Shown piece by piece: positions 1 through 6,148 of a stretch of 11,743 nucleotides of DNA (position 1 is its first letter; each line of letters starts with the position of its first letter). The DNA is from Acidimicrobiaceae bacterium UBA2093 (lineage in GTDB: Bacteria > Actinomycetota > Acidimicrobiia > Acidimicrobiales > Ilumatobacteraceae). Where the stretch lies: NCBI GenBank assembly GCA_002331255.1, contig DCZD01000024.1, positions 14,419 to 26,161 of the forward strand, written 5' to 3'. The notes under the pieces are model-generated. The model saw nothing but the letters and a program-made list of their open reading frames with translations, was not told the origin of the DNA and ran no database searches. A program made the translations under genes and the position numbers.

Positions 1-500
1 GGCAATTGCAAGAGGCAGCTGGGTCGAGCGTCGCAGTCATCCGCGCGATGCCAAACACACCCGCTCTGGTGGGTCAAGGTGCAACATCTATCTGTGCGGC
101 GGATGGCATCGATGCCGCTGATGTCGAATGGGCACGGCGCACGCTCGGGGCGGTAGGTCTTGTGGTGCACATCACGGAGGACCAGATGGATGTGGCGACG
201 GCGGTTGCCGGTTCGGGTCCCGGATATCTCTTCTTGTTCGCTGAGGCACTTCTCGATGCTTCGCTAGAGCAGGGTCTGCCACGAGATGTGGCTGAACCTT
301 TAATTCGTCAGCTGTTCAAAGGGTCAGGGGAGCTTTTGGCTTCGTCGCCAGACGATGCAGCGACGTTGAAAGACAAGGTGACGTCACCCAACGGCGTCAC
401 GTTTGCTGGGTTACAGGTGTTCGAGTCCGAAGGATTTCGAGACACTGTGCGGGCGGTGGTGCGCCGTGCGGCCGAGCGCAACCGTGAGATGGGGCAGTAA
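1..500 (+). CDS. proC: Pyrroline-5-carboxylate reductase, C-terminal part (5' end outside window)
   Basis: This enzyme reduces 1-pyrroline-5-carboxylate to L-proline with NAD(P)H, the last step of proline synthesis in the cytoplasm. The reading frame is open from the window edge, so the true start lies upstream. About 166 residues are visible of a family usually near 270. The visible part begins at the end of the Rossmann domain with the family motif VIRAMPNTPALVGQG. It continues into the helical dimerisation domain (VAGSGPGYLFLFAEAL), and the C-terminal signature VTSPNGVTFAGLQVFE is present. The family more often reads SPGGTT at this spot, so PNGVT is a mild variant. The gene ends at TAA 498-500, followed by a 370-base non-coding stretch, so it probably closes its own transcription unit. 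Family assignment is secure; nothing can be said about the missing N-terminus. Confidence 0.96.
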   Translation, partial: QLQEAAGSSVAVIRAMPNTPALVGQGATSICAADGIDAADVEWARRTLGAVGLVVHITEDQMDVATAVAGSGPGYLFLFAEALLDASLEQGLPRDVAEPLIRQLFKGSGELLASSPDDAATLKDKVTSPNGVTFAGLQVFESEGFRDTVRAVVRRAAERNREMGQ

Positions 501-615
501 TCAGTTGTCCACGTCACGTGAACGTGCGCACAATCCCGAAGTCTTTTCACGATTGGCGTGACGATTTAGTGCAAAATTCCCTCAAGTGGTCATCGACCAG
601 ACCTCTTTGGCACCG

Positions 616-644
616 ATTTTCTGTCGATGATTCGTCCAGAAAAT
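616..644. repeat. AT-rich perfect inverted repeat, 8-base arms
   Basis: The arms ATTTTCTG (616-623) and CAGAAAAT (637-644) are exact reverse complements with a 13-base spacer. It could be a weak terminator hairpin for proC, but no T-run follows directly. It could also be a protein-binding site in the promoter region of the downstream gene. The sequence does not decide between these. Confidence 0.45.
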
Positions 645-714
645 TTCTCAGACGGATTGCCGTGACGCTTTTCATAACCGGCGCAATGTGCATAGAGTAC
701 GGGTCACTAGGTCA

Positions 715-811
715 CCGTTCAGGTTCGCTTGAACGGGAGTCGCGCCCCTCGGGGCCGCGCCGACGGGCCGGTGCCATCGGGGGGTTGGCACCGGCCCCAG
801 TCGTTTCTGGG
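715..811. ncRNA. Candidate structured RNA or 5' leader: three to four tandem hairpins
   Basis: Three hairpins follow each other almost without gaps. Hairpin 1 (715-736) has a 9-pair stem, CCGTTCAGG with CTTGAACGG including one G-U pair, closed by a TTCG tetraloop. Hairpin 2 (739-764) pairs GTCG with CGAC at its base and continues with interrupted GC pairs to a CCC/GGG tip. Hairpin 3 (765-797) has a perfect 11-pair stem, GGGCCGGTGCC with GGCACCGGCCC, around an 11-base loop with six G in a row. A smaller hairpin, CCCAG (796-800) with CTGGG (807-811), shares bases 796-797 with hairpin 3, so the two compete. This is seen directly. Whether it is a riboswitch-like leader of the SAM hydrolase gene, an independent RNA on either strand, or simply a terminator array is not known. 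I could not match it to a known RNA family. Confidence 0.42.
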
Positions 812-870
812 CACAAGTAACCTCGCGAAGACTCCTCTATTCATCAAACATCTTTCGTCAATCAAGAACA

Positions 871-1734
871 ATGAATCATTCACACATCGCACTTCTCACT
901 GATTACGGAACAAACGATGAATTTGTCGGAGTGTTGAAGTCCGTCATCATCGACATGTCACCACAAGCTCATATCACCGACATCTCACATGGCGTCGCAC
1001 CATTTGATGTGCGTGGCGGCTCGCTGATGCTTGCGCGAGCTGTTCAGTATGTGCCAAAAGGAATCATCGTCGCTGTCGTAGATCCGGGTGTCGGAACTTC
1101 GCGTCGAGCAATAGCAATCGAAGTTGCGGGCGGCGACGGAGTATTGCTCGGGCCTGATAACGGGCTTCTCGCACCCGCAGTCGCGATGGCCGGAGGAGCT
1201 GAGCGGGCCTTCGAGCTTTCAAACACCTCGCTGCATCTCGAGGCACCTGGGGCGACGTTTGCCGGACGGGACATCTTCGCTCCGGTTGCCGCACATCTCG
1301 TCAATGGTGGTCGCATCGAGGACGTTGGCACACAACTCGATGTCGACACACTCATGCCCGGCATTGTTCCGCTGCCGAGTGAAGTGAGCGACGACTCATT
1401 TGGTGCCGGTGTGAAGTGTGAGGTGACGTGGGTTGACACTTTTGGCAATTGTCAATTGAATGTCGGTGCAGACGACGTTGCTCACATGCCAAATGCGCTA
1501 CGCGTGGTCCTTGGTGACGATGTTCGACGCGCTGGAATTGTGCGCACGTATGCCGACATCCCCACTGGTGCACTTGGTTTGGTCATTGATTCATACGGAA
1601 TGCTGGCGCTGTCGATGGATAGAGCGTCTGCAGCCCAAGCTCTCGATCTGGGTGTCACTGACGAGGTCAAGCTTTTTCCGTACGGCGACGAGCCCGACCC
1701 GACCCTGACGACGCGAGTCGGCATTCGCAAGTAG
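871..1734 (+). CDS. S-adenosyl-L-methionine hydrolase (adenosine-forming), DUF62 / SAM hydroxide adenosyltransferase family
   Basis: Enzymes of this family split S-adenosylmethionine with water to adenosine and L-methionine. The same fold is used by the fluorinase and chlorinase that attach halide. Visible family motifs are LLTDYGTNDEFVG (residues 8-20), ITDISHGVAPFDVRGG (35-50), VVDPGVGTSRR (69-79), LGPDNGLLAPA (93-103), FAGRDIFAPVAAHL (130-143) and VDTFGNCQLN (188-197). The Asp-Arg-His triad typical of the hydrolases is represented by D71, R78 or R79, and H142. The loop insertion typical of fluorinases, between the VVDPGVG motif and LGPDNG, is absent, so hydrolysis rather than halogenation is expected. 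At 287 residues the length is normal. ATG 871 fits the family's N-terminus, although no clear ribosome-binding site precedes it. The cellular role of these hydrolases is poorly defined. It is followed by a possible 28-codon ORF and an acyl-CoA ligase on the same strand. Confidence 0.93.
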   Translation: MNHSHIALLTDYGTNDEFVGVLKSVIIDMSPQAHITDISHGVAPFDVRGGSLMLARAVQYVPKGIIVAVVDPGVGTSRRAIAIEVAGGDGVLLGPDNGLLAPAVAMAGGAERAFELSNTSLHLEAPGATFAGRDIFAPVAAHLVNGGRIEDVGTQLDVDTLMPGIVPLPSEVSDDSFGAGVKCEVTWVDTFGNCQLNVGADDVAHMPNALRVVLGDDVRRAGIVRTYADIPTGALGLVIDSYGMLALSMDRASAAQALDLGVTDEVKLFPYGDEPDPTLTTRVGIRK

Positions 1735-1759
1735 CTGCCCACAGAAGTAGCCTCATCGC

Positions 1760-1846
1760 ATGCGACCGGCGACCACATTGACAGTTGCCTTGTTGATCGG
1801 GGTCATCCTCGTCGCAGGCATCGTCAATCTGTTGATGTTCCGCTAG
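1760..1846 (+). CDS. Possible small ORF encoding a 28-residue single-helix membrane peptide
   Basis: ATG 1760 opens a frame that ends at TAG 1844-1846. The product starts MRPATTLTVALL and ends NLLMFR. Residues 7-26 form an unbroken hydrophobic stretch long enough for one membrane crossing, with an Arg at each end and no other charge. It sits 25 bases after the SAM hydrolase stop and 20 bases before the ligase start, on the same strand, and fills most of an otherwise empty gap. A small hydrophobic frame with charged ends is what a real membrane microprotein looks like. However, 28 codons without a stop can occur by chance and no strong ribosome-binding site is visible. I do not recognise the family, and any function would be guesswork. 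The most cautious reading is a plausible small gene that needs conservation support. Confidence 0.42.
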   Translation: MRPATTLTVALLIGVILVAGIVNLLMFR

Positions 1847-1866
1847 GCACACGAGCGGAGCACGCG

Positions 1867-3354
1867 GTGAATCTCGGGAGCCTCATCGACGGTCACCCAG
1901 ACGACGCGATCTCGCTCATCTCGCGCGGACGTCCCACCACCTACGGAGCTTTGCGTGCGCAAGTCGCTGCCATGCGTGGAGCACTACGTGACAGCGGAGT
2001 AACCCCCGGTGACAGAGTTGCTCTCTTGTGCGGCAACAGTCGCTACTTCGTAGTCTCGTATCTTGCAACGATCGGACTCGGTGCCATCGCCGTTCCGTTG
2101 AACCCGACATCGCCAGCACCCGAGTTGGAGAGTGAGCTTGCCGTCGTAGACCCGAAGGCGGCAGTAATCGAGCCTGCTGCTGAATCGGCATGGAACGGAG
2201 TCGACAAATCGAAGATGCGCTCGCTGACCCTCGTCGTGACCACCGATGGCAGCTCGATTGCCGGAGGAAGCAACATCGACGCGCTGCTCAACCACCCTCC
2301 AGTTGACATCGTCGATGTCAGCCCCAACACACCGGCGGTGTACATGTTCACCAGTGGAACCGCGGGCGCACCGAAGGCAGCAGTGCTGACTCACTGCAAT
2401 CTTGCAACGAACATCGAACAAGTAGACGAGGTCGAGTCCATCACCAAATCCGACGTCTTCTACGGCGTACTGCCGCTATTTCACATCTTTGGTTTGAATG
2501 TCGTCGTCGGTTGTGCTTTGTCAATGGGTGCCTGTGTTGTGTTAGTGCAACGCTTTGACCCCGCGACAGCGGTGGAGACCATCGCTGAACGCGGCGTGAC
2601 AGTCGTACCTGGTGCACCGAGCATGTGGGCTGCATTTGCGCAGATGCCAGAGCTATCTGCAGATGCTTTTGGTGGTGTGCGCATGGCATTATCAGGTGCA
2701 GCAAAATTGCCTGAAGCAATTGCGGACCATTTGAATCGACGTTTTGGGCTGAAGGTGTATGAGGGATACGGCCTCACAGAAGCATCACCTGTCGTCACAA
2801 CATCGGTTGGTGACGAATGGGTTCCGGGAAGCATCGGGAAACCACTACCCGGTGTCAATGTGCGACTCGTCGATGAAAGTGGCGAGGACGTGTTGGTCGG
2901 CGACACCGGTGAAGTGTGGGTGAGCGGCCTCAATGTGTTCTCCGGCTACCTGAATGACCCACAAGCGACAAGCCGTGCGCTCACAACAGACGGATGGCTA
3001 CGCACAGGCGACATCGGAGTTGTCGATGAGGATGGCCGCTTGTTCCTGGTGGACCGTGCCAAGGATCTCATCATCGTGTCCGGGTTCAACGTGTATCCGG
3101 CCGAGGTCGAATCTGTCATTGCACAACATCCACACGTGAAGGAAGTAGTTGTAGTTGGCACTCCGCATCCACATACCGGCGAGACCGTGCGCGCATACGT
3201 GGTGACACGCGACGGTGTACACCTCGACGAAGATGCCCTTGTTGATTTCTGCCGGTCCCGACTTGCGCGATACAAATGCCCGTCAAAGGTTTTGTTCGTC
3301 GACCAAATTCCGAAAAATGTCAGCGGAAAAGTGCTACGCCACTCGCTGAAGTGA
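1867..3354 (+). CDS. AMP-forming acyl-CoA ligase (long-chain fatty acid-CoA ligase-like)
   Basis: The enzyme activates a carboxylic acid with ATP to an acyl-adenylate and then forms the CoA thioester. It belongs to the ANL superfamily, and fatty acids are the likely substrate. All core motifs are present in order: the phosphate-binding loop FTSGTAGAPK (161-170), LPLFHIFGL (202-210), YGLTEASPV (301-309), TGDIG (380-384), DRAKDLIIVSGFNVYPAEVE (396-415), and the C-terminal PKNVSGKVLR (482-491) with the catalytic lysine K488. Length, 495 residues, is typical. The start is GTG 1867, with a possible weak ribosome-binding site (GCGGAG) just upstream; the frame then matches the family N-terminus. It probably shares a transcript with the SAM hydrolase gene. 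Its last 21 bases overlap the 3' end of the minus-strand membrane-protein gene. Substrate chain length cannot be read from the sequence, and other acid-CoA ligases of the superfamily remain possible. Confidence 0.9.
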   Translation: MNLGSLIDGHPDDAISLISRGRPTTYGALRAQVAAMRGALRDSGVTPGDRVALLCGNSRYFVVSYLATIGLGAIAVPLNPTSPAPELESELAVVDPKAAVIEPAAESAWNGVDKSKMRSLTLVVTTDGSSIAGGSNIDALLNHPPVDIVDVSPNTPAVYMFTSGTAGAPKAAVLTHCNLATNIEQVDEVESITKSDVFYGVLPLFHIFGLNVVVGCALSMGACVVLVQRFDPATAVETIAERGVTVVPGAPSMWAAFAQMPELSADAFGGVRMALSGAAKLPEAIADHLNRRFGLKVYEGYGLTEASPVVTTSVGDEWVPGSIGKPLPGVNVRLVDESGEDVLVGDTGEVWVSGLNVFSGYLNDPQATSRALTTDGWLRTGDIGVVDEDGRLFLVDRAKDLIIVSGFNVYPAEVESVIAQHPHVKEVVVVGTPHPHTGETVRAYVVTRDGVHLDEDALVDFCRSRLARYKCPSKVLFVDQIPKNVSGKVLRHSLK

Positions 3355-4110
3355 TGCCTCATCGATGAGGTCACGAACGATGGCACGTGATTGACGAGTT
3401 GCAACAGTTGAACCACTTGCCACGAGAAATCCGGCGAACAGCACACAGATTCCGACGAACAAGGTCGTGGCAAACGCCGTGTCTTCCCCCAATCGGCCAG
3501 CGAGCGAGCCACTCGCCGACAGAACGACTGATCCCAGGGCGACCAACACATTGCCAAGTGCAAGGCGACCAGGTGCTGAAACGATGCGTCGTGCTGATGT
3601 GGTCATTGATGGTGAACGTCGACGAAGAACTTGAATCGCACTGTATGTAGCGCCAGCGAAAATCACAATTGCAGGAAGTGCGGAACCAACCGCTGCGAGG
3701 ATGCGTGGAAGCGCGGGGAAGACATCAGCACCCTTCGGTAGTTCGTCGGATACAACAGGCGACATCGGAGTCATCATCACCACTCCGAGTGCAAATCCGC
3801 TGAACACGAGGAGAACTCGTGCCGTTGCATCGCCGATGCGTGTTCCTGCAAGCAGGTAGACAGTGCCGAGCGCGAGCCAGGGAACATTGATCACTGCGCC
3901 AAACGCAAAGAACATACGGAATGAGGCCGTGCTCCATCCTCGAGCTTCGGCCCACCACAAGGACAAAGCAGCCACTGCAAACAGACCCATCGCCACTGTC
4001 CACGCAAGGTCGTGGCGACGACGACGGCGTGCCCATCGATCCGCGGTGTTCAGCCCGAATGCAAGGGCGACGAGCGCGGAGGCGGCAGCCAGAGCCGTGT
4101 TCAACGTCAC
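3334..4110 (-). CDS. Seven-helix membrane protein of unknown function
   Basis: I do not recognise a characterised family. The 258-residue product has about seven hydrophobic segments, near residues 5-22, 36-54, 69-87, 97-117, 137-162, 184-203 and 212-233. An Arg-rich stretch (WARRRRRHD, 27-35) follows the first helix, which suggests that this loop faces the cytoplasm. Conserved-looking motifs are LAWTVAMGLFAVAALSLWW (35-53) and FRMFFAFGAVINVPWLALG (64-82). The frame stays open upstream to 4281, but that extension would run 102 bases into rex and has no membrane character. I therefore chose GTG 4108-4110, which places the first helix at the N-terminus; TTG two codons later is an alternative. 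The gene converges on the acyl-CoA ligase with a 21-base overlap. It diverges from rex over 69 bases, so the two could share control. Integral-membrane nature is well supported; role unknown. Confidence 0.78.
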   Translation of the reverse strand: MTLNTALAAASALVALAFGLNTADRWARRRRRHDLAWTVAMGLFAVAALSLWWAEARGWSTASFRMFFAFGAVINVPWLALGTVYLLAGTRIGDATARVLLVFSGFALGVVMMTPMSPVVSDELPKGADVFPALPRILAAVGSALPAIVIFAGATYSAIQVLRRRSPSMTTSARRIVSAPGRLALGNVLVALGSVVLSASGSLAGRLGEDTAFATTLFVGICVLFAGFLVASGSTVATRQSRAIVRDLIDEASLQRVA

Positions 4111-4140
4111 GGGGGAAACACTAGGGCTGAGCGGGCTGAG

Positions 4141-4160
4141 TTCGTGAAAAGTTGCACGAA
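4141..4160. promoter_or_regulatory. Candidate Rex operator (inverted repeat) in the divergent rex promoter region
   Basis: TTCGTG (4141-4146) and CACGAA (4155-4160) are exact reverse complements separated by AAAAGTTG. The site lies 20 bases upstream of the rex ATG and 31 bases from the start of the divergent membrane-protein gene. Known Rex boxes resemble TTGTGAA-N4-TTCACAA. Removing one base from each arm here gives a close match, so the fit is suggestive but not exact, with two extra bases in the symmetry. Autoregulation of rex-hemACD by Rex is established in Streptomyces, so an operator in this place is expected. A tandem repeat GGGCTGAG (4124-4131 and 4133-4140) sits right beside it. Confidence 0.42.
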
Positions 4161-4179
4161 GTAATAGCGTGGGGGACGC

Positions 4180-4863
4180 ATGACCGACTTCCCCCGTCGT
4201 CGAATTCCTGAAGCCGCTGTCGCGCGCTTGCCCATGTATCTGCGCATCCTCACCGAGTTGTCTGCCGAGGGAACCCAGCAAGTGTCGAGTGACCAGCTAG
4301 CCCAACTTGCCGGAGTGAATGCCGCAAAAGTCCGCAAGGACCTTTCCTATCTCGGCAGTTACGGAACTCGCGGGGTCGGTTACGACATCGAGTACCTCAC
4401 GTATCAGATTCAACGTGAGCTTGGTCTCAACCAGTCGTGGCCCGTCGTCATCGTCGGGGCCGGAAATCTTGGACAAGCACTCGCCAACTACGGCGGACTT
4501 GGCGGTCGTGGTTTCAATGTTGCCGGAGTCGTCGACGTCGATCCATCGAAGGTCGGTTCGGTCATCGGTGGAGTGCGCATCAGGCACATCGATGACTTGG
4601 CCAACATCGCTCAGTCGAAATCAGTGAGCATCGGAGTCATCGCGACGCCGGCAACGCATGCGCAGGAAGCCGCTGATCACTTGGTGCGTGCTGGCATCGG
4701 TTCAATTCTGAACTTCGCACCGGTGGTCATCTCGGTGCCTCGGCATGTGAGAGTGCGCAAAGTCGATTTGGCGCTTGAGCTGCAAATCCTCAGTTACTAC
4801 GAACAGATGCGTTCAAAGGGACTCCGTGCAGTCCCCGATGTGGCAGACGGACAGACGGCGTAG
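4180..4863 (+). CDS. rex: Redox-sensing transcriptional repressor Rex
   Basis: Rex is a dimeric repressor that leaves DNA when the NADH/NAD+ ratio rises, linking transcription to respiratory state. The N-terminal winged helix (about 8-72) shows IPEAAVARLPMYLRIL, then VSSDQLAQLAGVNAAKVRKD and LSYLGSYGTRGVGYDIEYL, all typical of the family. The Rossmann NADH-binding domain carries VVIVGAGNLGQALANY (89-104) with the GxGxxG loop at 93-98 and VVDVD after the second strand. The family motif LNFAPVVISVP (177-187) follows. The C-terminal helix VDLALELQILSYYEQ (195-209) is the dimer-swapping helix. The length of 227 residues is normal. ATG 4180 is preceded by GGGGGA. It stands 12 bases upstream of hemA and heads the heme gene group, as in Streptomyces, where Rex represses rex-hemACD. 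Control of heme synthesis by redox state is therefore likely, probably through the inverted repeat at 4141-4160. Confidence 0.96.
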   Translation: MTDFPRRRIPEAAVARLPMYLRILTELSAEGTQQVSSDQLAQLAGVNAAKVRKDLSYLGSYGTRGVGYDIEYLTYQIQRELGLNQSWPVVIVGAGNLGQALANYGGLGGRGFNVAGVVDVDPSKVGSVIGGVRIRHIDDLANIAQSKSVSIGVIATPATHAQEAADHLVRAGIGSILNFAPVVISVPRHVRVRKVDLALELQILSYYEQMRSKGLRAVPDVADGQTA

Positions 4864-4875
4864 TCAGGATCGGCC

Positions 4876-6132
4876 ATGAGTTTCGTCGTCTTCGGCATCA
4901 ACCATCGGACTAGTCCGTTGTCGCTGCTTGAGAAGGTGGCTATCGCACCGGCGGATGTCGCAAAGACACTGCGCATCGTCCAGAACTTGGATGATATTCG
5001 CGAAGTGGTTTTGTTGTCGACGTGCAACCGCACTGAGGTGTATGCAAAAGTCGAACGCTTCCACGATGCTCACGGGGCAATTCGTAGCTTGTTCTGCGAT
5101 CTTGGCGGTCTTGATGTGAACGACATTCAGCCGTTCCTGTATTACCAACACGATGAAGCTGCTGTTCGGCACTTGTTCAATGTCGCGGCTGGCCTCGACT
5201 CTGCTGTGCTTGGCGAACACGAGATTCTTGGTCAAGTCAAAAACGCATGGGATGAAGCGATGCGAGAAGGAACCGCACGCAGTGAGTTGAACCTCGTGTT
5301 CCGTCACGCGATAGAGACGGGGAAGCGAGCACGGACCGAGACTGAGATTGGTCGCTCAACTGCATCCGTGTCACAGGCCGGTGTCGAAATGGCGGTCGAT
5401 GCGATTGGTTCATTGTCTGGTCGAACAGTGATGGTCGTGGGAGCAGGTGACATGGGCATCGGTGTCGCAGGTGCACTCGCGCGTCAAGGTGCCGACATCG
5501 TGGTCACCAACCGCACCGGAGAGCGCGCTGATGAGTTGGCCAACGCGGTCAATGCGCGCATTGCCCCCTTTGATTCTTTCGAAGACGAACTATCCACGGT
5601 TGACATGGTCGTCACATGTACCGGAGCCGGCACAGTCATCTTGACGACCGACATGGTGCAAGCTGCACGTGTTGATCCGAGAAAGCCTTTGATGATTGTC
5701 GACATCGCGATGCCACGCGATGTCGAGTCATCGGTCGGAGATTTGCCCGGAGTCACTTTGAAGGACTTGTCGCACTTGCGTGACTGGGCTGACAAGGGAC
5801 GTGAGTCTCGTGCGGCAGAAGCAGCACGAGTAGAGGCCATCGTTATTGATGAAGTCGAGCGTTACATCATCGACTCGTCTGCTCGTCAGATGGCTCCGCT
5901 CATCGCGCAGATCCGTGAATTGGCAGAATCCATTCGGGTGGGTGAATTGTCACGCTACGAAGCCAGGTTGGCTTCGTTGAGCGCCGAGCAGCGCGAGGTC
6001 GTCGAATCGTTGACATCGGGAATCCTCGCCAAGTTGTTGCACGAACCGACCGTCCAATTGAAGTCGGCATCTGGAAGCCCACAAGGGGCGCGACTCGCCG
6101 GTGCGCTGCGCGAGCTGTTCGACCTCGACTGA
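4876..6132 (+). CDS. hemA: Glutamyl-tRNA reductase
   Basis: The enzyme reduces glutamyl-tRNA(Glu) with NADPH to glutamate-1-semialdehyde, the first committed and usually rate-limiting step of the C5 tetrapyrrole pathway. The N-terminal catalytic domain opens with FGINHRTSPLSLLEK (6-20) and contains the STCNRTEVY motif (48-56) with the nucleophilic cysteine C50. GLDSAVLGEHEILGQVKNAW (106-125) is the next family block. The NADPH-binding Rossmann domain shows VMVVGAGDMG (185-194) and TNRTGERADELA (211-222), with VDIAMPRDV (275-283) further on. The C-terminal part is the long helical spine and dimerisation region. Its 418 residues are the normal length. It begins 12 bases after rex, with AGGA (4866-4869) as a possible ribosome-binding site. 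Its partner HemL, which takes the unstable semialdehyde, is encoded four genes downstream. Confidence 0.97.
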   Translation: MSFVVFGINHRTSPLSLLEKVAIAPADVAKTLRIVQNLDDIREVVLLSTCNRTEVYAKVERFHDAHGAIRSLFCDLGGLDVNDIQPFLYYQHDEAAVRHLFNVAAGLDSAVLGEHEILGQVKNAWDEAMREGTARSELNLVFRHAIETGKRARTETEIGRSTASVSQAGVEMAVDAIGSLSGRTVMVVGAGDMGIGVAGALARQGADIVVTNRTGERADELANAVNARIAPFDSFEDELSTVDMVVTCTGAGTVILTTDMVQAARVDPRKPLMIVDIAMPRDVESSVGDLPGVTLKDLSHLRDWADKGRESRAAEAARVEAIVIDEVERYIIDSSARQMAPLIAQIRELAESIRVGELSRYEARLASLSAEQREVVESLTSGILAKLLHEPTVQLKSASGSPQGARLAGALRELFDLD

Positions 6133-6148
6133 TTGCCATACTTGTTCC

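Larger units (their letters stand above)
501..870. other. 370-base non-coding stretch between proC and the SAM hydrolase gene
   Basis: I see no convincing gene here. From about 540 to 700 the stretch is richer in A and T than the flanking genes and carries an inverted repeat at 616-644. From about 715 to 811 it becomes very GC-rich and folds into successive hairpins. A perfect 8-base palindrome, TCACGTGA (514-521), lies just after proC. A direct repeat GGTCAC-TA-GGTCAC lies at 702-715, right before the first hairpin. A weak -10-like TAGAGT (693-698) could start a plus-strand transcript near 705, which would put the hairpins at the front of the leader of the SAM hydrolase gene. A weak minus-strand promoter (TTGATT at 865-860, GAATAG at 842-837, spacing 17) is equally possible. 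The small helix-turn-helix and bS22 ribosomal genes that often follow proC in actinobacteria were not found. Confidence 0.6.

Noticed and set aside
715..811. 6C RNA on the minus strand
   Set aside because: Hairpin 3 does show a six-C loop on that strand, but the second C-rich hairpin loop that defines 6C RNA is missing.
518..820. 100-codon GTG-started plus-strand frame after proC
   Set aside because: It runs through the AT-rich stretch and the whole hairpin cluster, its product has abrupt composition changes and no recognisable domain, and the hairpins explain its 3' half better.
871..1734. Fluorinase or chlorinase instead of SAM hydrolase
   Set aside because: The halogenase-specific loop insertion is absent and the hydrolase Asp-Arg-His residues are present.
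2946..3563. 205-codon minus-strand frame across the ligase 3' end
   Set aside because: It is antisense to the conserved C-terminal domain of the ligase and overlaps the real membrane-protein gene in another frame.
4111..4281. Upstream extension of the minus-strand membrane protein into rex
   Set aside because: It would overlap the first 102 bases of rex, encodes no membrane or family features, and the GTG at 4108-4110 gives a sensible N-terminal helix.
6101..6148. Earlier GTG start for hemC inside hemA
   Set aside because: The 16 added residues are out-of-frame hemA sequence; ATG 6149 matches the family N-terminus.
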